From assembly GCF_035046485.1 (NCBI RefSeq), contig NC_085137.1:13297346-13361345 (forward strand): DNA of 64,000 nucleotides. The letters are read 5' to 3'. This document shows positions 1-11,211 of the stretch, in pieces. Position 1 is the stretch's first letter. The number at the start of each line of letters is the position of its first letter. Under the pieces are notes generated by a model. That model ran no database searches and was not told where the DNA came from. It was given only the letters and a program-made list of their open reading frames with translations. Source of the stretch: Aedes albopictus. Lineage: Eukaryota > Arthropoda > Insecta > Diptera > Culicidae. Both the position numbers and the translations under genes were made by a program.

Positions 1-47
1 ACATATAGTTTTATAGTACACTAAGTGTGCGAGAAAGGCAAAACACT
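1..47 (+). mobile_element. 3' end of a mosquito repeat element
   Basis: The first bases end in the motif gagaaaggcaaaa, preceded by gtacactaagtgtgc. A near-identical terminus (gtacaccgagaaaggcaaaa) recurs at 1609-1628, so this is the tail of an upstream copy of the element that follows. The family is not named here. Confidence 0.5.
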
Positions 48-264
48 ACTTTCGAGCTTTTTTGCTTTAGTTATCTAACTATACCAATAGATTCCAAGAT
101 CTTTTTGGTAGCAAATTTGATAATCATTCAAATGCGATAAGTTTGACCATTTTCAAGTTATAGGCAGCTTTAGACAAGCAAAGTCAAAAACATGTATTGC
201 TCAATTACTACGTAACGGTTGAGATTCGACCACATGCGTAAAACTTTTTTTTTCACCGATCGGA

Positions 265-1270
265 GCCTGTTTGCTTGCTAACGTTCATAAGGTTATCAAA
301 AAATCCTAGCCTTGCTGTGTCGCATACAAAGGTGCAAATTTTATATTTAGCCGCTTTCGGAGGGACACCTGGAACTGGTTACGGCACTACCGGCAGTCCC
401 TAATGTGGTTCTAACCTATATCTTTTATAACCAGTCATCAGATTATCAGAATAGCTGTTATATGTTGTATCGCATGCATGAGTTTGGTACTCTTTTATAT
501 TCGGCCACATCCGTCGAGACCCCCGGAACCGGTTCCGGACAACTACCGGTTCAGATATGGTCTGATACTGCTTTTCTGCTAACCGTTCATAGGTTATCAA
601 AAATGCCGCTGTTTCATGTGTCGCATACATGGGTTTGGTACTCTTTTATATTTGACCACTTCCGGTGGGGCATCCGGAACCGGTTCCGGAACACTACCGG
701 TTCAGATGTGGTCTGATACTGTTTTCCTGCTTACCGTTCATCAGGTTATCGGAAATGCCGCTGTTGCATGTGTCGCATGTATGGGTTTGGTTCACTTTCA
801 TATTTGGCCACATCCGTCGGGACCCCGGGAACCGGTTCCGGATTACTGCTGGTTCAGATATGGTCTGTTTTTGTTTTCCTGCTAACCGTTCATCAGGTTA
901 TCGAAAATGCCGCTGTTTGATGTGTCGCATGCATGGGTTTGGTACTCTTTTATATTTGGCCACTTCCGGTGGGACATCCGGAACCGGTTCCGGAACACTA
1001 CCGGTTCAGATGTGGTCTGATACTGTTTTCCTGCTAACCGTTCATCGGATTATCGAAAAAAGCCGCTGTTTGATGTGTCGCATGCATGAGTTATGTTCAA
1101 TTTGATATTTGGCCACTTCCGGCGGGACATCCGGAACCGGTTCCGGAACACTACCGGTTCTGATATGGTCTGAGATTATTTTCCTGCTTACCATTCATCA
1201 GGTTATCGGAAATGCCGTGGTTTGATGTGTCGCATGCATGGGTTTGTTTCGTTTTTATGTCTGGCCCCTC
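265..1270 (+). repeat. Tandem array, seven units of about 152 bp
   Basis: Seven diverged units can be anchored on the motif cgcatgcatg or cgcatacatg at 321, 471, 622, 774, 926, 1080 and 1231, giving spacings of 150-154 bp. Each unit holds a palindromic ggaaccggttcc core, then accggttcagatgtggtctg and ccgttcatcaggttatc. The first and last units are the most diverged, as expected for array edges. Several overlapping ORFs come from the array; their products are repetitive (GTGSGTLPVQMWSD) and I regard them as spurious. The array is joined to the CA tract and tail that follow, so it is probably an internal part of one element ending at 1628. Confidence 0.85.
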
Positions 1271-1433
1271 CCAGGGGTACCGGTCCGGAACACCTAAATG
1301 GCCATAACTCCGGAACGGCTGGACCGATCCGAACCATTTTCAATAGGAAACAATGGGACCAGATGCCGCGTCGAATGAGCCGTCGGTCGTTGAAATCGGT
1401 TGAGGTTTACCTCCAAAAAGTGATGTGAGTTTT

Positions 1434-1506
1434 TTGTACACACACATACACACATACACACACACGCACACACACACATACACATACACACATACACACA
1501 CACAGA
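1434..1506 (+). repeat. CA/CATA microsatellite
   Basis: A run of cacacacatacacaca variants about 70 bp long sits between the last array unit and the conserved tail. It is part of the 3' region of the repeat element rather than an isolated microsatellite. Confidence 0.9.
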
Positions 1507-1628
1507 CATCACCTCAATTCGTCGAGCTGAGTTGATTGGTATATGTGACTCGACCCTCCGTACCTTCTATCAAAAAGTCATTTTTGGAGTGAACATATAC
1601 CCTTTCCAGTACACCGAGAAAGGCAAAA
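1507..1628 (+). mobile_element. Conserved 3' tail of the array-bearing element
   Basis: The tail runs from cagacatcacctcaattcg through a block ending gagaaaggcaaaa. The same end motif is present at the very start of the window. The arrangement of tandem units, CA tract and constant tail points to one mobile or amplified unit spanning roughly 50-1628. Clade not determined. Confidence 0.55.
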
Positions 1629-2100
1629 AGTCATAGCTTGAAAGAAGGAGAATTCTTTAATAAAAACTTCAACAGCTTTATTGCAACAGCTTTTTACAGC
1701 TCCAAAGAACAGCCAATAATAAAAAGAAGGAAAAATTAATTATAACAACTTGATTTGGGATCAGCGCTAACAGAAAATATTCAAGCAAATTTTGAAAGAA
1801 GACCTTAGTTAAGGATTACCCTTCTGTAACTGATTAAGTTTCATCAACTTCAAAGAAATGGTCCACAGTGAACACTTTTTGGGCGATCTCCTGAATGATT
1901 CGGGTTGACGTTCGAGCCAATGTAAAATATTAAAAAATCCTCAGATTAAAAATACATTTTGACCACCAATAAGCCCTGTACCAGAGTGCTTGATGATCAC
2001 TCGGCGTGATGATTATTAGGTCTAACGAAAGCCTGCTGAATGACACCGGGCCATAACATATTCATTTTTGACAAATCATAAATATTGATCCCCATGTCCA
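1629..2100. other. Unassigned AT-rich stretch
   Basis: I see no gene, terminal repeat or recognisable mobile element here. The longest ORFs are short and composition is plain AT-rich. Confidence 0.4.
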
Positions 2101-2103
2101 CCT

Positions 2104-2216
2104 TTTTTTTGCATTTTTCGGGTAAATGTCGCATTCGGGTATTTGTCGCATTCGGGTAAATGACGTTCGGGTAAATGTCTTTCGGGTAACCGGTTTTCGG
2201 GTAAATGTTATAGAAC
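2104..2216. repeat. Short direct repeats of ttcgggtaaatg
   Basis: The motif ttcgggtaaatgtc, or a close variant, occurs about six times within 110 bp with irregular spacing. It produces the reading YPNATNTRMR / YPKTGYPKDIYPNVIYPN on the minus strand, which is repeat-derived and not a gene. Confidence 0.7.
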
Positions 2217-2296
2217 CAAATGTACATGCGTTAAAAAAGATATATGTAAAATGAAGGAGTGCATGAATTAAGTCAAGGCTTTAAGGTGAAACATCA

Positions 2297-2535
2297 AGAA
2301 AGCCCATTACAATTTTGCATACAAACTTTAGAGGCACAAATCTGACGAACGAAGCATCGAACCAAGTCGAACTTGATTATCCTGGCTTTGCTCACTTGCA
2401 AGAAGAGGCAGCTTTTCCAAATTGACCGCATTTGTTTACGAATTTTTAAGATTTGTGCTCTTGAAATCGTGAGTAGGGGTCCAAGTCGGCAATTGTGGCA
2501 GCCATATTGGTACTCTCTGAAGTTTCTCCATCTAT
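2297..2535 (+). repeat. Dispersed repeat B, copy 1
   Basis: This stretch aligns by eye with 5518-5740 over about 220 bp. Shared blocks include cccattacaat, cgaagcatcgaaccaag, tttgctcacttgcaa, gaggcagcttttccaaa and tactctctgaag/tgta. Both copies have the same orientation and are 3.2 kb apart. No ORF or termini were identified. Confidence 0.75.
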
Positions 2536-2849
2536 GAACTTATAATAGTATTTGCACATGGGCTTTTGAGGATACATGACTTTCTGTGTATCAAATTTGC
2601 AAGTAAAGTGCACAACCATCTATTTTTTGTCTGTATATTTGATCGCTCTTGACCACGGTATTCAAATTTAGGATATCCTAAAATCATGAAATTTTTACAG
2701 AAGCCTCTGGGATACCTGAAGAATAATTGCACATGAAAAAATTGCGATATTCGACCTCATATTCGACAAATTACGCAGAATATACCAAAAACCCATGAAA
2801 TCCTCTCTCTCGTGAGAAGCGTGACCTCAGACCTTAATGAGGGGATCTA

Positions 2850-3229
2850 CACGGAACCGCCAAACTACCCAAAATTGAGTTCTTTTGACGCAATACCATA
2901 GTTCGGCCCAATAAGCCAAATTTGAGTAAATCGATTAAACTCACACTAGGTAAATTGCCTTTACCTCCAGCAAAAACATTTACTTAAGAGTAGGTAAATT
3001 CAACCCAAGACCCCCCCTCATTCAACCCAAATTTGAGTAAACCTGCATTTACCCAAAATTGGCTTATTGGGCTCAAGGACCCCCGTTGGGTAGATGCATC
3101 TCTGTTTGTTTTTGACAACATCGGTGAGGGAAAGAGGGAAAACAACCTAATTTTGGGTAACTAGTTTATTCGATATACTTAGCTTTGAGTAAAATCGACC
3201 CAAAAATTAGGTAGTTTGATTTCTCCGTG
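2850..3229. mobile_element. TA-flanked MITE with a second palindrome nested inside
   Basis: The element begins cacggaaccgccaaactacc and ends in the imperfect complement (ggtagtttgatttctccgtg), with TA on both sides (2848-2849, 3230-3231). This fits a Tc1/mariner-type non-autonomous element. Inside it, gcccaataagccaaatttga at about 2908 is matched inversely by aattggcttattgggc ending near 3071, so a second inverted-repeat unit lies within the first. No transposase is encoded. Confidence 0.75.
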
Positions 3230-3299
3230 TAGTTCACGATACTCCTGTGCATTTGAGATGGGGCGAAGTAGGCTTCGAGAAAGTTCCCAGAGACTAGAG

Positions 3300-3545
3300 A
3301 GCCTTTTAGACGTTCCGAGAGCCTAAAAGAGCGTTTGATTCTTTCAGGTCGTTGGTGTTGATGGTTTCAACGGCACTTCAATGGGATTACGGAGATTTCA
3401 AGGGCGTTTCAAGGTATGATGGGCCGTATCAGAAGGGGGGGGGGTTCAGGAGCACCTTCATATCCAAGAGGGGGCTCTGAAACTTCCTGCAACGCCTTCG
3501 AAATCCCCTCAAACTCCCACGAACCTCCTGCTACGCACCTGAGGT
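3300..3545. repeat. Degenerate C/T-rich short repeats
   Basis: Variants of ttcgaaatcccctcaaactcc recur irregularly, resembling the cccctggaa-type degenerate repeats at 19440-19700. A G run (gggggggggg) occurs near 3437. No gene seen. Confidence 0.4.
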
Positions 3546-3905
3546 TACCTTACTTACCTTACCGGTCTGACTAAGGCCTGAGTGTCTTCTGCTGTACATA
3601 GGAGTCGTCTCCATTCTCCATGTCTCCAGTTCCGCACTCTGCGAAAGGTCCAAAAATCATCCTACACTTAATCGACCCACCCAGCTCGCTGCGCTGCGGT
3701 CGGATGACTCTCGAGAACGATTTTAGTCGGGTTGCAATCGGACATCCTGATGATGTGACCCGCCCACTGTAGCCTCCCGATTTTCACGGTGTGGACGATG
3801 GTTGGTTCTCTCAGCAGCTGATGCAGCTCGTGGTTCATTCGCCATCTCCAAGTCCCGTCTTCCATCTGCACTCCGCCGTAGATGGTGCGCAACACCAAGG
3901 GTGCC
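3545..3905 (-). mobile_element. RTE-type LINE, reverse transcriptase C-terminal fragment
   Basis: The minus strand encodes the region downstream of a LINE reverse transcriptase. The reading LRTIYGGVQMEDG, WRMNHELHQLL and RLQWAGHIIRMSD matches the conserved block (LRTIFGG, MNHELYEL, RLRWAGHVARM) that follows the polymerase in RTE-clade non-LTR elements. A stop ends the frame at QRAGWVD (3668). Beyond it the sequence continues with recognisable 3' RTE sequence to about 3545. No endonuclease or catalytic polymerase motif is present, so this is a 5'-truncated dead copy. The flanks are unrelated AT-rich DNA; no target duplication was found. Confidence 0.8.
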
Positions 3906-4110
3906 AGTTGGTGCCTTGGATGGTTCTAAAGATAATTCACCTTTTTAGTTTTCCTATATAGAGTACCTAAAAGAATGTTTTGTAAAGCTCACAAGCACTT
4001 AATTCCATACTACTTTACCAATGAAACCATATTTCTATTTCTCATTACGAGGAAGATCGCAGTAATAGGAACACTATTTTGACCATTTATCGGAATAGAC
4101 ATTTTACAAT
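3906..4110. other. Unassigned AT-rich stretch
   Basis: No feature recognised. Confidence 0.3.
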
Positions 4111-4111
4111 A

Positions 4112-4235
4112 TAAATTAGAAAATAAATGATAGGGATTTTCAAGCAGGTTTTCATTACTAGAGATCCTGGATTGACCGGGAATCGAACTAATCACCCTCA
4201 GCATGGTCTAGTTAAATACTCGCGCATTCACTGCT
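4112..4235 (-). mobile_element. tRNA-like SINE head fragment
   Basis: Read on the minus strand, a gcgcgagtatttaactagacc block is followed by gggtgattagttcgattccc and ggtcaatccaggatct. The agttcgattccc segment is a good pol III B box, and the order matches the tRNA-related head of mosquito SINEs, with cggtc(g/a)(g/a)tccaggatct as the usual continuation. The body beyond about 4130 no longer resembles a SINE, so the copy is truncated or diverged. Confidence 0.55.
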
Positions 4236-4359
4236 TCGTCTTGAAATTATTCCCCTTAAAATAAAATGATACCCTATGTATGTGAAACAAATTCTGGCGA
4301 AAAAGTCAATTACTGTAAGTGACAAAGGATTTCCAACTTCCGTCCACATTCCTATTGTT

Positions 4360-4930
4360 TTCAGACTTCGGAACCCTGGGAGCAAGAGAACGAAACCACA
4401 ACAAAAAACTGGCGGTCCGCATTCCGGAATGTTTCGAGTGCCGGGCGCAAAAGTTCGAAGATTGGCTTAAAATAATCATCCAAACTCCACCGCAAACTCG
4501 AACGAACAACGATCCCGCATCTCGGTTCCGACTCCGACGAAAAGCAGGCCATGCCGTTTGCGTTGCTGCTACGACGCGACGCGGCGACGGCTGCGCGCAG
4601 TGATCGAATTTGACAAGCAATGAAAATTGCTAATGAAATGCCTTCTTCTCGCGAGGCGGCGGCGGATGCTCGCCGATTCTCGCAGCTTGCCAGGCAGCCA
4701 TCAGCCAGCGCCTTCTTCGATCGTCGCCGTCGAAGTAGGTAGGCGCAAGAAAGCCAGGAAGAGAAACACGATCGAACAGCCAGCAAATTCCGCTGATGGC
4801 CCCCTTTTCGGCCCGGCCGGGGCCATAATTTTCCCGAACTTATTTTCTGTTCGCGCCGAGGCCGAGGCCGAGGCCGAGACAGAAACCAAGAAAAAGCGAA
4901 CAGTTTTTGCCTTTTTTGGTCAAAGTTGAT
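4360..4930. other. GC-rich unassigned island
   Basis: About 570 bp are much richer in G+C than the flanks, with CpG-rich tracts such as gcgacgcggcgacggc and a gaggcc repeat near 4857-4876. All six frames contain long ORFs, as expected from composition, and none shows a recognisable domain. It could be a host regulatory or untranslated segment. I cannot assign it. Confidence 0.35.
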
Positions 4931-5517
4931 TGCGTGGTGTGGCGAATCGAAGTTGGCTTCTAAAAGTGCACATGGACCCGGGCCTCCCCGGTTCTGGAGG
5001 TTGGTTTTGGGTCAGATGATACGTTGGGTGACTAATGGAGGAGAGAGGGGATGGGTCATTTTAGAGGAACAATTGACCGCGTGAAGTTAGAAGCCTAAGG
5101 TTGGATCAAAGAAGAAATACGATGAAAAAAAAACAATATGATGGGAATGAATTGAGCTCCAAATTACCATCACCTGTAGAAGATTGATAAGTAGGTACTA
5201 GCCGTTCCGAAGTTTTTTTTTTTGCTTAGGGAATAAAAATCGACTTCCGTCAGAGTGGTACGTTTGTATTAAAAAGTAAGAAGCTTCACTTTTATTTTTT
5301 ATGCTGAATGTTGTGTTATCATTAATGAACATTTTAGACGAAAGATGAACTTTTTGGCTCAATCACCAGCTTTGGTTTGTTTGCAGAAGATCTAAGATCG
5401 AATTAATGCCGATCAGATGAGAACCATACTAGGATATCTAGTCTAGTCTAGTCTACCCATACACAGCCACTTATTATTCTAGTTGGCGTAATTCAATAGG
5501 AGATACATGCAAGCATT
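4931..5517. other. Unassigned stretch
   Basis: No gene or repeat recognised apart from short A and T runs. A tctagtctagtctac triplication lies near 5440. Confidence 0.3.
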
Positions 5518-5740
5518 AAGAAATCCCATTACAATGTTGCGTACAAACTTTGGAGGCACAATTGATTTAAATCTGACGAATGAAGCATCGAACCAAGCCA
5601 CACTTGTAAATCCTGACTTTGCTCACTTGCAAAAAGAGGCAGCTTTTCCAAATCGCGCGCATTTGTTAACGAAAATGTGAGGAGTCCTAGTCAGCCATTA
5701 TGGCGGCCATCTTTATACTCTCTGATGTATCTCCTTAAAG
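5518..5740 (+). repeat. Dispersed repeat B, copy 2
   Basis: This is the same sequence as 2297-2535 with substitutions and small indels. It contains a short insertion (aattgatttaa) relative to copy 1 and lacks the segment around 2447-2470 of copy 1. A 63-codon ORF here is not shared by copy 1, so it is not a conserved gene. Confidence 0.75.
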
Positions 5741-6040
5741 CGGACAGGCTTACTATGCAGCGTTATTGGGTATTACTGTGGGAATCAGTTCCACATTACA
5801 AGAATGTAACGGGGACATCGCGTACCAACTGTTTAGTGAAATGTAAGATTTTTATACAACTATGTTGAGAGTGACTTTACCAAGAAAGTTAACGTCACTC
5901 AAGGTCCTCTGGAATGCTGGGATGGGATAAAGATATTTTGGCCATTTGCGCTGGCTCTCAGCCCAGACCGTTACTCGCTCTATGAAACGATATCAAAGGT
6001 TTCGGTCAGCCCTCGCCACCTTTACAAACATTTATCCATT

Positions 6041-6124
6041 ATATCTCGGATACTTTTTCAAAACGACGTATAATACATGCAAATCTTATGTTGATACGTC
6101 GTTTTGAAAAAGTACCCGAGATAT
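6041..6124. repeat. Short hairpin, 31-bp arms
   Basis: The arm atatctcggatactttttc... (6041-6071) pairs with ...gaaaaagtacccgagatat (6094-6124) with one mismatch around a 22-nt loop. It could be a tiny MITE remnant. The surrounding 5741-6390 shows nothing else recognisable. Confidence 0.75.
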
Positions 6125-6399
6125 TATTGATAAGACAAAAAAAAGTGTACGTGTCACAAGAATTCTGAAGTCAAATTTGGAATTCCCGAGTCAAATTCCA
6201 TTAGCATGGAACAAATAATAAAAATGCATTAAAAAAGTTTCATATTTGTCGACTAGTGTAACATATTTATGTACTTTCTTTTTATGCGTTTCCAAATAGC
6301 TTCTCAGTGAAATTAAGAGCTGCTTTTCGCCCTGCTGGAAACAAATCGTAAATGTAAATCGCCTTGTGGTTATTACCAAGTTTTCATGAACTTCTTCAT

Positions 6400-7393
6400 A
6401 AAACACCTTCCGAAATTGCTCCATGAACTTATTTAGAAAATCCTCCAGGAAGTGATCCACGAATTCCTTTTAAAAGTTCCTCTAGAATCCATGAATTCTC
6501 AAAAGTTTTTCATAGAATCTTAAGCAAAACCGTGCGTGAATTTTTCAGAACGAAAATCACCCACGGATTCCTTATGAAATGCTTTTATCGATATCTTCTG
6601 AAAATCAATAGCTAAGATTTTCCCAAGGTTTTTTTTAGAAAATCTATCACAGACTCCTTCAGAAATTCTTCCACGGATTCCTGTAGAAATTTTTGCTAAG
6701 ATTGTCCAAGGATACCTTCACAAATATTCTATGGATTTCTTCCAAAAACGCTTCATGGATTCCTTCAGAAATTACTCTAGGAATTCGGTCTAAAATCTAT
6801 CAAGGGTTTTTTTCACGAACTCCTCTAACGGTTTCTCCAGAAACGCTTCCAGATATTTTTTAAGATATTCAGGGCTTCCTTCAGAAACTTCCTTAAAATT
6901 TCCCTAGAAATTTATCGTTCATTTCTTTTGGGTAAATTTCTATGGGCTCCCTATTCCGCTAAGCATAACTTTAGAAATTCTTCCGGAGATTCATTTAGAA
7001 AATTCTTCGGAAATATCTCCAAAGTGAATCCTTCCAGAATTTACCAAAGGGATTCCTTCAAAAATACTTTAATTTTTTCATATATTCTTCTGAAAGTCTT
7101 GCAGAAATTCCTTCGAAAATTCATACAGATATTTCTTCAAGAAGCCCACAAGAAGTGTGTTCAGGTTTTGCTCCACAAATTCCATTAAAAAATTCTCCCA
7201 GGAGTTTGAATAGAAAGTTCTGCAGGAATTCCTTCGAAAATTCCCGCGTTACACTTTTACTGATTCTGGTAGGAACTCCTTCATAAACTTCAACAGAAGT
7301 TAATACAAGGTTTTTTTTTAGAACTTCCAGATATTCATAATTTAGTCAGATACATATATTTCCCAGGGATTTCAATGAGAATTCCTTTAGAAA
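6400..7393 (-). repeat. Degenerate 12-bp minisatellite, block 1
   Basis: The segment is built from diverged repeats of about 12 bp with consensus near gattccttcaga or aattcttccagg. It continues at 10262 on the far side of the fold-back element, showing that element inserted into a pre-existing minisatellite. Short ORFs such as DHFLEDFLNKFMEQF come from the periodicity and are not genes. Confidence 0.8.
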
Positions 7394-7395
7394 TA

Positions 7396-10257
7396 CAGTC
7401 GAGTCTCTTACTAAACGAATTCCTATTAAACGGACTCCTATTAAACGAACTCCTACTAGACAGGGGTGAGCGTTATAGGAGACTAAGAGCTTATGGGATT
7501 TCGGCATTTTGGGGGTGTGGCCTATTATCTCGGGTGTGTTGAGAGTTAACGCAATACTTTCTTCGGCAAAGTTTTAGGGCTTGATAAGATCTACCATTTA
7601 GAACTTTGGTTCATATGATTAGTTGGCAATTTGGCCGCTAGAGGGACCATCAACAATTTGATGCTAAATTGCACTACAGGAACCATATCAGGTTGTCAAG
7701 CAAACGTTACGATATGCGACAGCTCAAGACCCTGATAATTTGGAAGGATAGTGTCTTCGGGAAAGTTCTTGGGTACGCCAATAACTTACTGACGATGAGT
7801 TGCGAAGTTCGAAATTCCTCCACTGGGCGGCGGTAGTGAGCAAGTAAATTTTCAAAACCACATATCTCAGAATCCCGATAACTTACGAAGATGGTGTCTT
7901 CGGCAAAGTTGATCAGTATGACATAAACTTACATAAAAATAAACACTTGTTTCGCCATTCTATATTAGAAATAATATTAGAAATCTCATAGCTTAGAATC
8001 CTGATAACTTAGAAAGTTGGTGTCTTCGGCAAAGTTGATCAGTACGACATAAACTTACATAAAAATAAACACTTGTTTCGCAATTCTGCCACTAGGCGGC
8101 GTTTATCGGGTTTTTTCGTATTTTTTCGATTTTTTTGGTGGTTTTTCGGCTTGGCAAAACTAATGTCGCTCCCCCCGATAACTTAGAAAGTTGGTGTCTT
8201 CGGAAAAGTTGATCAGAATGACATGAACTTACATAAAAATAAACACTTGTTTCAAAATTCTGCCACTAGGAGGCGCTAGTGAACTTGCAAATTTTAGAAA
8301 TCTCATATCTCAGAACCCTGATAACTTAGGAAGTTGGTATTTTCGACAAAGTTGATCAGTATGACATAAACTTGCATAAAAATAAACACTTGTTTCAAAG
8401 TTCTGCCACTAGGAGGCGCTAGTAAACTTGCAAATTTTAAAAATCTCAAAGCACAGAATCCTGATAACTTAGGAAGTTGGTGTCTTCGGCAAAGTTGATC
8501 AGTATGACATAAACTTACATAAAAATCAACACTTGTTTCAAAATTCTGCCACTAGGCGGCGTTTACTGCTTTTTTTCGTATTTTTTCGACTGTTGGGGGG
8601 GGGGGGGCTTTCGGCTCAGCAAAACTAGTTTCCCTCCCCCGATTACTTAGAAAGATGGTGTTTTTGACAAAGTTGATCAGTATGACATAAACTTACATAA
8701 AAATAAACAATTGTTTCGCAATTCTTTAATTTTTAATTCTTTTAATTCGTCTAGTAGTTTCAGCTGGCATACTTTTAAAAATTCCACGGAGGATTCCTTT
8801 CGAGTCCGACTGACATCAAGGTATACAACTAATAAAATATGCATGCTGCCCAGGGGCAGAATTTCAAACCAAGTATCTCATCAATGAAGAAAACAGACTC
8901 TCCAAGATTGCAGAATTCTGAGCTATGAGATTTTCAAAATTTGTGTGATTACTGGTGCCACCTAGAGGCAGAATTCTGACACAAGTGTCCCATTTTGTGC
9001 AAGTCTATGTCATACTGATCAACTTTGCCAAAGACACCAAACTTCTAAGTTATCAGGATTCTGAGCTATGAGATTTCTAAAATTTGCATGTTCACTAGCG
9101 CCGCCTAGTGACATAATTGCGAAACAAGTGTTTATTTTTATGTAAGTTTATGTCACTCTGATCAACTTTTCCAAAGACACCAACTTTCTAATTTATTGGG
9201 ATTCTGAGATATGAGGTTTTGAAAATTTACATGCTCACTAGCGCCGCCTAGTGGCAGAATTGCGAAACAAGAGTTTATTTTTATGTAAGTTTATGCCACT
9301 CTGATCAACTTTTCCAAAGACACCAACTTTCTAAGTTATCGGGGAGAGCGACACTAGTTTTGCTAAGCCGAAAAACCGCCAAAAAAGTCGAAAAAAGACG
9401 AAAAAACCTGGTAAACGCCGCCTAGTGGCAGAACTGCGAAACAAATGTTTATTTTTATGTAAGTTTATGTCATACTGATCAACTTTGCCGAATGTACCAA
9501 CTTCCTAAGTTATCAGAATTCTGAGCTATGAGATTTCTAAAATTTGCAAGTTCACTAGCGCCTCCTAGTGGCAAAATTTTGAAACAAGTGTTTATTTTTA
9601 TGTAAGTTTATATCATACTGATCAACTTTGCCGAAGACACCAACTTTCTAAGTTATCAGGATTCTGAGCTATGAGATTTCTAAAATTTGCATGTTCACTA
9701 GCGCCGCCTAGTGGCAGAATGGCGAAACAAGTGTTTATTTTTATGTAAGTTTATGTCATACTGATTAACTTTGCCGAAGACATCATCTTCCTAAGTGATC
9801 GGGATTCTGAGATATGAGGTTTTGAAAATTTACTTGCTCACTAGCGCTGCCCAGTGGAGGAATTTCGAACTTCGTAACTCATGGTCAGTAAGTTATTGGC
9901 GTACCCAACAACTTTCCCGAAGACACTATCCTTCCAAATTATCAGGTTCTTGAGCTATCGCATATCGTAACGTTTGCTTGACAACCTGATATGGTTCCTG
10001 TAGTGCAATTTAGCATCAAATTGTTGATGGTCCCTCTAGCGGCCAAATTGCCAACTAATCATATGAACCAAAGTTCTAAATGGTAGATCTTATCAAGCCC
10101 TAAAACTTTGCCGAAGAAAGTGTTACGTTAACTCTTAACACACCCGAGATAATAGGCCACACCCCCAAAATGCCAAAATCCCATAAGCTCTTAGTCTCCT
10201 ATTAAGCGGATTCCTATTGCGCCCCCCGACAAAGTGATCTTATAAGAGTTTCGACTG
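7396..10257. mobile_element. 2.86 kb fold-back element with mirrored tandem arrays
   Basis: The element starts cagtcgagtctcttac and ends gtaagagttt-like cttataagagtttcgactg, with TA on each side (7394-7395, 10258-10259). Roughly 450 bp of outer arm is near-identical in inverted orientation on both sides; for example gataagatctaccatttaga on the left is matched by its complement on the right. Inward, each arm is a tandem array of six units anchored on the block cggcaaagttgatcagtatg (left: 7911, 8037, 8211, 8353, 8497, 8674; right, inverted: about 9018, 9160, 9303, 9477, 9620, 9762). Spacings are mostly 142-144 bp, with a longer 174-177 bp variant carrying a gccgaaaaaccgcc-type insert on both sides. 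The centre, about 8735-8830, is unique. No transposase is seen. Ends and TA duplication fit a Tc1/mariner/pogo-type non-autonomous element, while the architecture resembles Foldback elements. Confidence 0.85.
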
Positions 10258-10261
10258 TATC

Positions 10262-11200
10262 TTATTTTTTTTTCTTTTTTTTTCTATGAGTCTTTACAGA
10301 CGCTTATCTAGGTGTTGCTTAAAGTATTCCTACAGGAATTCCTTCAGAAGTGCATTTACAGATTGCTCCAGAAATACTCTTAGAAAATTTTCAAAAAATA
10401 TTATTTATGATTTTTTTAAGAAATTTTGCTGAAAGAACACCAATAAACTTTTCTTGGAATTCCAGCAGGAGTTTCTCCAGAATGTTGTTCAAAAAATCCC
10501 CATGTGATTTCATCAGATATTACTCGAGAGATTTATGCGAGAGTACTTCCTGAGATTTCTACAAGGATTTTACTAGAGATTTCTTCAGAAATTCTTCCAC
10601 TGATTCTTTCAGAAACTTCCCCCCAAGATTGTCCAAGAATTCGTTTTCCAAGTAACATTTTGATGACCAATAACTCTGGTAGAAGTTTTGAAAACCGTAG
10701 TAAAACCTTACACCTTTTATTTTGGTTTTATGATGGTTCTGAGAACCTCTTCAAGTCTCTTGTACCGAATTTATGAACGCTCTAAGCAGAATACCCTCTG
10801 CAAATCAGTTTTGTACCTTTGAATTCCGACCTCTTATGTTTATTATTTGACAATATCCCTTTAGAAAATCTTTCGGAAATTTATCCAGGATGAATCTCTT
10901 CCGGAAGTTGTTCAGAAACCCCTTTGTGATTTCTTCAGATATTTCTCTAGAAACTCATTTGAGATTTCCTTAGAAATACTATCAAGGATTCTTTCCGGGT
11001 TAGGGTAGAGAGTAGGGTTAAGTAATTATATGAGATTTTTTTGAGATACCATCCGGAATTCTTTCCAGGATTTCATCAGGCAATCCTCTCGAGAATCTTT
11101 CCAGGATTCCTCCAGATGTTCCTTCTGGAGTTCTTGTAGGGATTTGTTGTTCCTGAGATCTCGTCAGAGATTCCTGTAGGGATTGCTGAAAGCACTCTTC
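10262..11200 (-). repeat. Degenerate 12-bp minisatellite, block 2
   Basis: This continues block 1, with repeats such as attccttcagaagtg and gagatttcttcagaaattct. About 200 bp near 10640-10850 is more irregular. Frames here give pseudo-peptides like EILPLILSETSPQD. No gene. Confidence 0.75.
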
Positions 11201-11211
11201 TAGTTATTCTA

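Noticed and set aside
265..1270. CRISPR array
   Set aside because: Units of about 152 bp diverge along their full length with no short identical repeats and unique spacers, and the genome is eukaryotic.
4361..4786. 141-codon minus ORF in the first GC-rich island
   Set aside because: Open frames exist on both strands at once and no domain or codon pattern supports either.
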